Shown piece by piece: positions 63,421 through 64,000 of a stretch of 64,000 nucleotides of DNA. Source of the stretch: an uncultured Eisenbergiella sp. (GTDB taxonomy: Bacteria > Bacillota > Clostridia > Lachnospirales > Lachnospiraceae); contig CAJUEL010000004.1 of NCBI GenBank assembly GCA_910585455.1, positions 84,829 through 148,828 on the forward strand, given 5' to 3'. The notes below the pieces were generated by a model. It searched no databases. It saw only the letters and a program-made list of their open reading frames with translations, and had not been told where the DNA came from. The first letter of the stretch is position 1. Every line of letters starts with the position of its first letter. The position numbers were made by a program, and so were the translations under genes.

Positions 63421-63975
63421 TTAAAGGTTACACTCCACATCATCAAGCCATTTCTTATATGTTGTGAGAGGATTTAATCTTTCACCGCATTTATAAAACT
63501 CCTCACTTTCATCATCTGGAGGGGATTCTTCTGAAAAAATAAAAATTTCATCACGAGTTTTTCCATGACCAAAAATACCTTTTTGGTCAAGCATTTTCAT
63601 AACTGCTTCCATAGCTTCAAGCCATGTTTTATACTCATTTTCATATTGGCAATTATTTTCTGCATCAGCGAACCGTTTTTTAAAAAGCTCCTCAACCTTG
63701 TCAAAATACTCATCATAACCATATCCACAATACAACGAATCTGCCCATGACCACTTACATTCTTCCTTATCTTCATCACTCATACCATTCTCTTTGATAT
63801 ATTTATCAAGTGATTCATAGGATTGTGCTGAAATACATGGTGTTGCCGCATCTGCCATAACAATAGTGCAATAATAAAAACACTCATCACCATGGTCAGT
63901 AAACAGGGATAGAAAACTCTTCTCGGCAGCATCATATAACACTTCTATTATTTCGTTTTTAGATTTATTGTTCAT
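63421..63975 (-). CDS. DUF4303 domain protein, probable immunity protein
   Basis: A 184-residue acidic protein. CFYYCTIVMADAATPCISAQSYESLDKY (about 32-60) and KWSWADSLYCGYGYDEYFDKV (about 73-93) match the DUF4303 pattern, a family linked with SMI1/KNR4-like immunity proteins of polymorphic toxin systems. The ATG at 63975 follows GAAAGGAAT. Its composition is AT-rich, and it is likely the first cargo gene of the element entering at the right edge. No matching toxin is in the window. Confidence 0.75.
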   Translation of the reverse strand: MNNKSKNEIIEVLYDAAEKSFLSLFTDHGDECFYYCTIVMADAATPCISAQSYESLDKYIKENGMSDEDKEECKWSWADSLYCGYGYDEYFDKVEELFKKRFADAENNCQYENEYKTWLEAMEAVMKMLDQKGIFGHGKTRDEIFIFSEESPPDDESEEFYKCGERLNPLTTYKKWLDDVECNL

Positions 63976-64000
63976 GTATTATTCCTTTCACATAAATTTC

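Noticed and set aside
1..64000. CRISPR arrays, tRNA or rRNA genes, intact insertion sequences
   Set aside because: No regularly spaced repeats, cloverleaf sequences, rRNA signatures or transposase genes were seen on either strand.

Overview
The window looks like chromosome of a gut Lachnospiraceae (Clostridia, Firmicutes). Shine-Dalgarno sequences are strong (AGGAGG type). It carries a YesMN/LplABC-type sugar uptake module, a DUF6472 mini-protein, hexuronate and xylan enzymes, NlpC/P60 proteins with SH3 domains, and a LexA-type SOS box of the GAAC-N4-GTTC class. Most genes lie on the minus strand. Base composition is mixed to GC-rich up to about 53.5 kb and then visibly AT-rich (judged by eye, not computed).

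1-24 kb is a plant-polysaccharide and hexuronate region: a domain-permuted GH3 beta-glucosidase, an SH3-NlpC/P60 hydrolase, thioredoxin reductase, a UroD-like methyltransferase, an SDR, altronate dehydratase (uxaA), tagaturonate reductase (uxaB), a GH2 beta-glucuronidase, the remnant of a sugar permease gene, a GH8 exo-oligoxylanase, an AraC regulator, a three-gene ABC importer and its YesM/YesN-type two-component system. With the GH51 arabinofuranosidase at 50.6-53 kb, the enzymes suit arabinoglucuronoxylan oligosaccharides. Three very long quasi-palindromes (about 300-350 bp) fill the intergenic gaps in this region and share an apical loop motif.

24-34 kb is a cell-envelope cluster: a fused amidase and polysaccharide deacetylase, a secreted protein of unknown function, an OmpR-type two-component system, an FG-GAP-like secreted protein, an M15 peptidase with a large insertion in its catalytic domain, and a MATE exporter. 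34-41 kb holds an AAA/PD-(D/E)XK protein, an alpha/beta hydrolase, an AraC regulator and a large hybrid histidine kinase.

41.5-53 kb is housekeeping: rplM-rpsI, a THUMP methyltransferase-rdgB-yfcE operon, a tiny Asn/Gln-rich protein, SOS-controlled uvrB-uvrA, then the GH51 enzyme.

53.5-63 kb is an AT-rich defence island, read right to left: a broken XRE regulator, hsdM, hsdS, a DUF1016/YhcG-type nuclease, hsdR, and an overlapping pair encoding an unrecognised soluble protein and a four-helix membrane protein. This pair is the best candidate for an undescribed defence system, with an architecture like RexAB or Kiwa. At 63.13 kb lies a duplicated 3' end of tuf with its terminator, probably the att junction of an integrative element that continues beyond the right edge; its first visible gene is a DUF4303 immunity-like protein.
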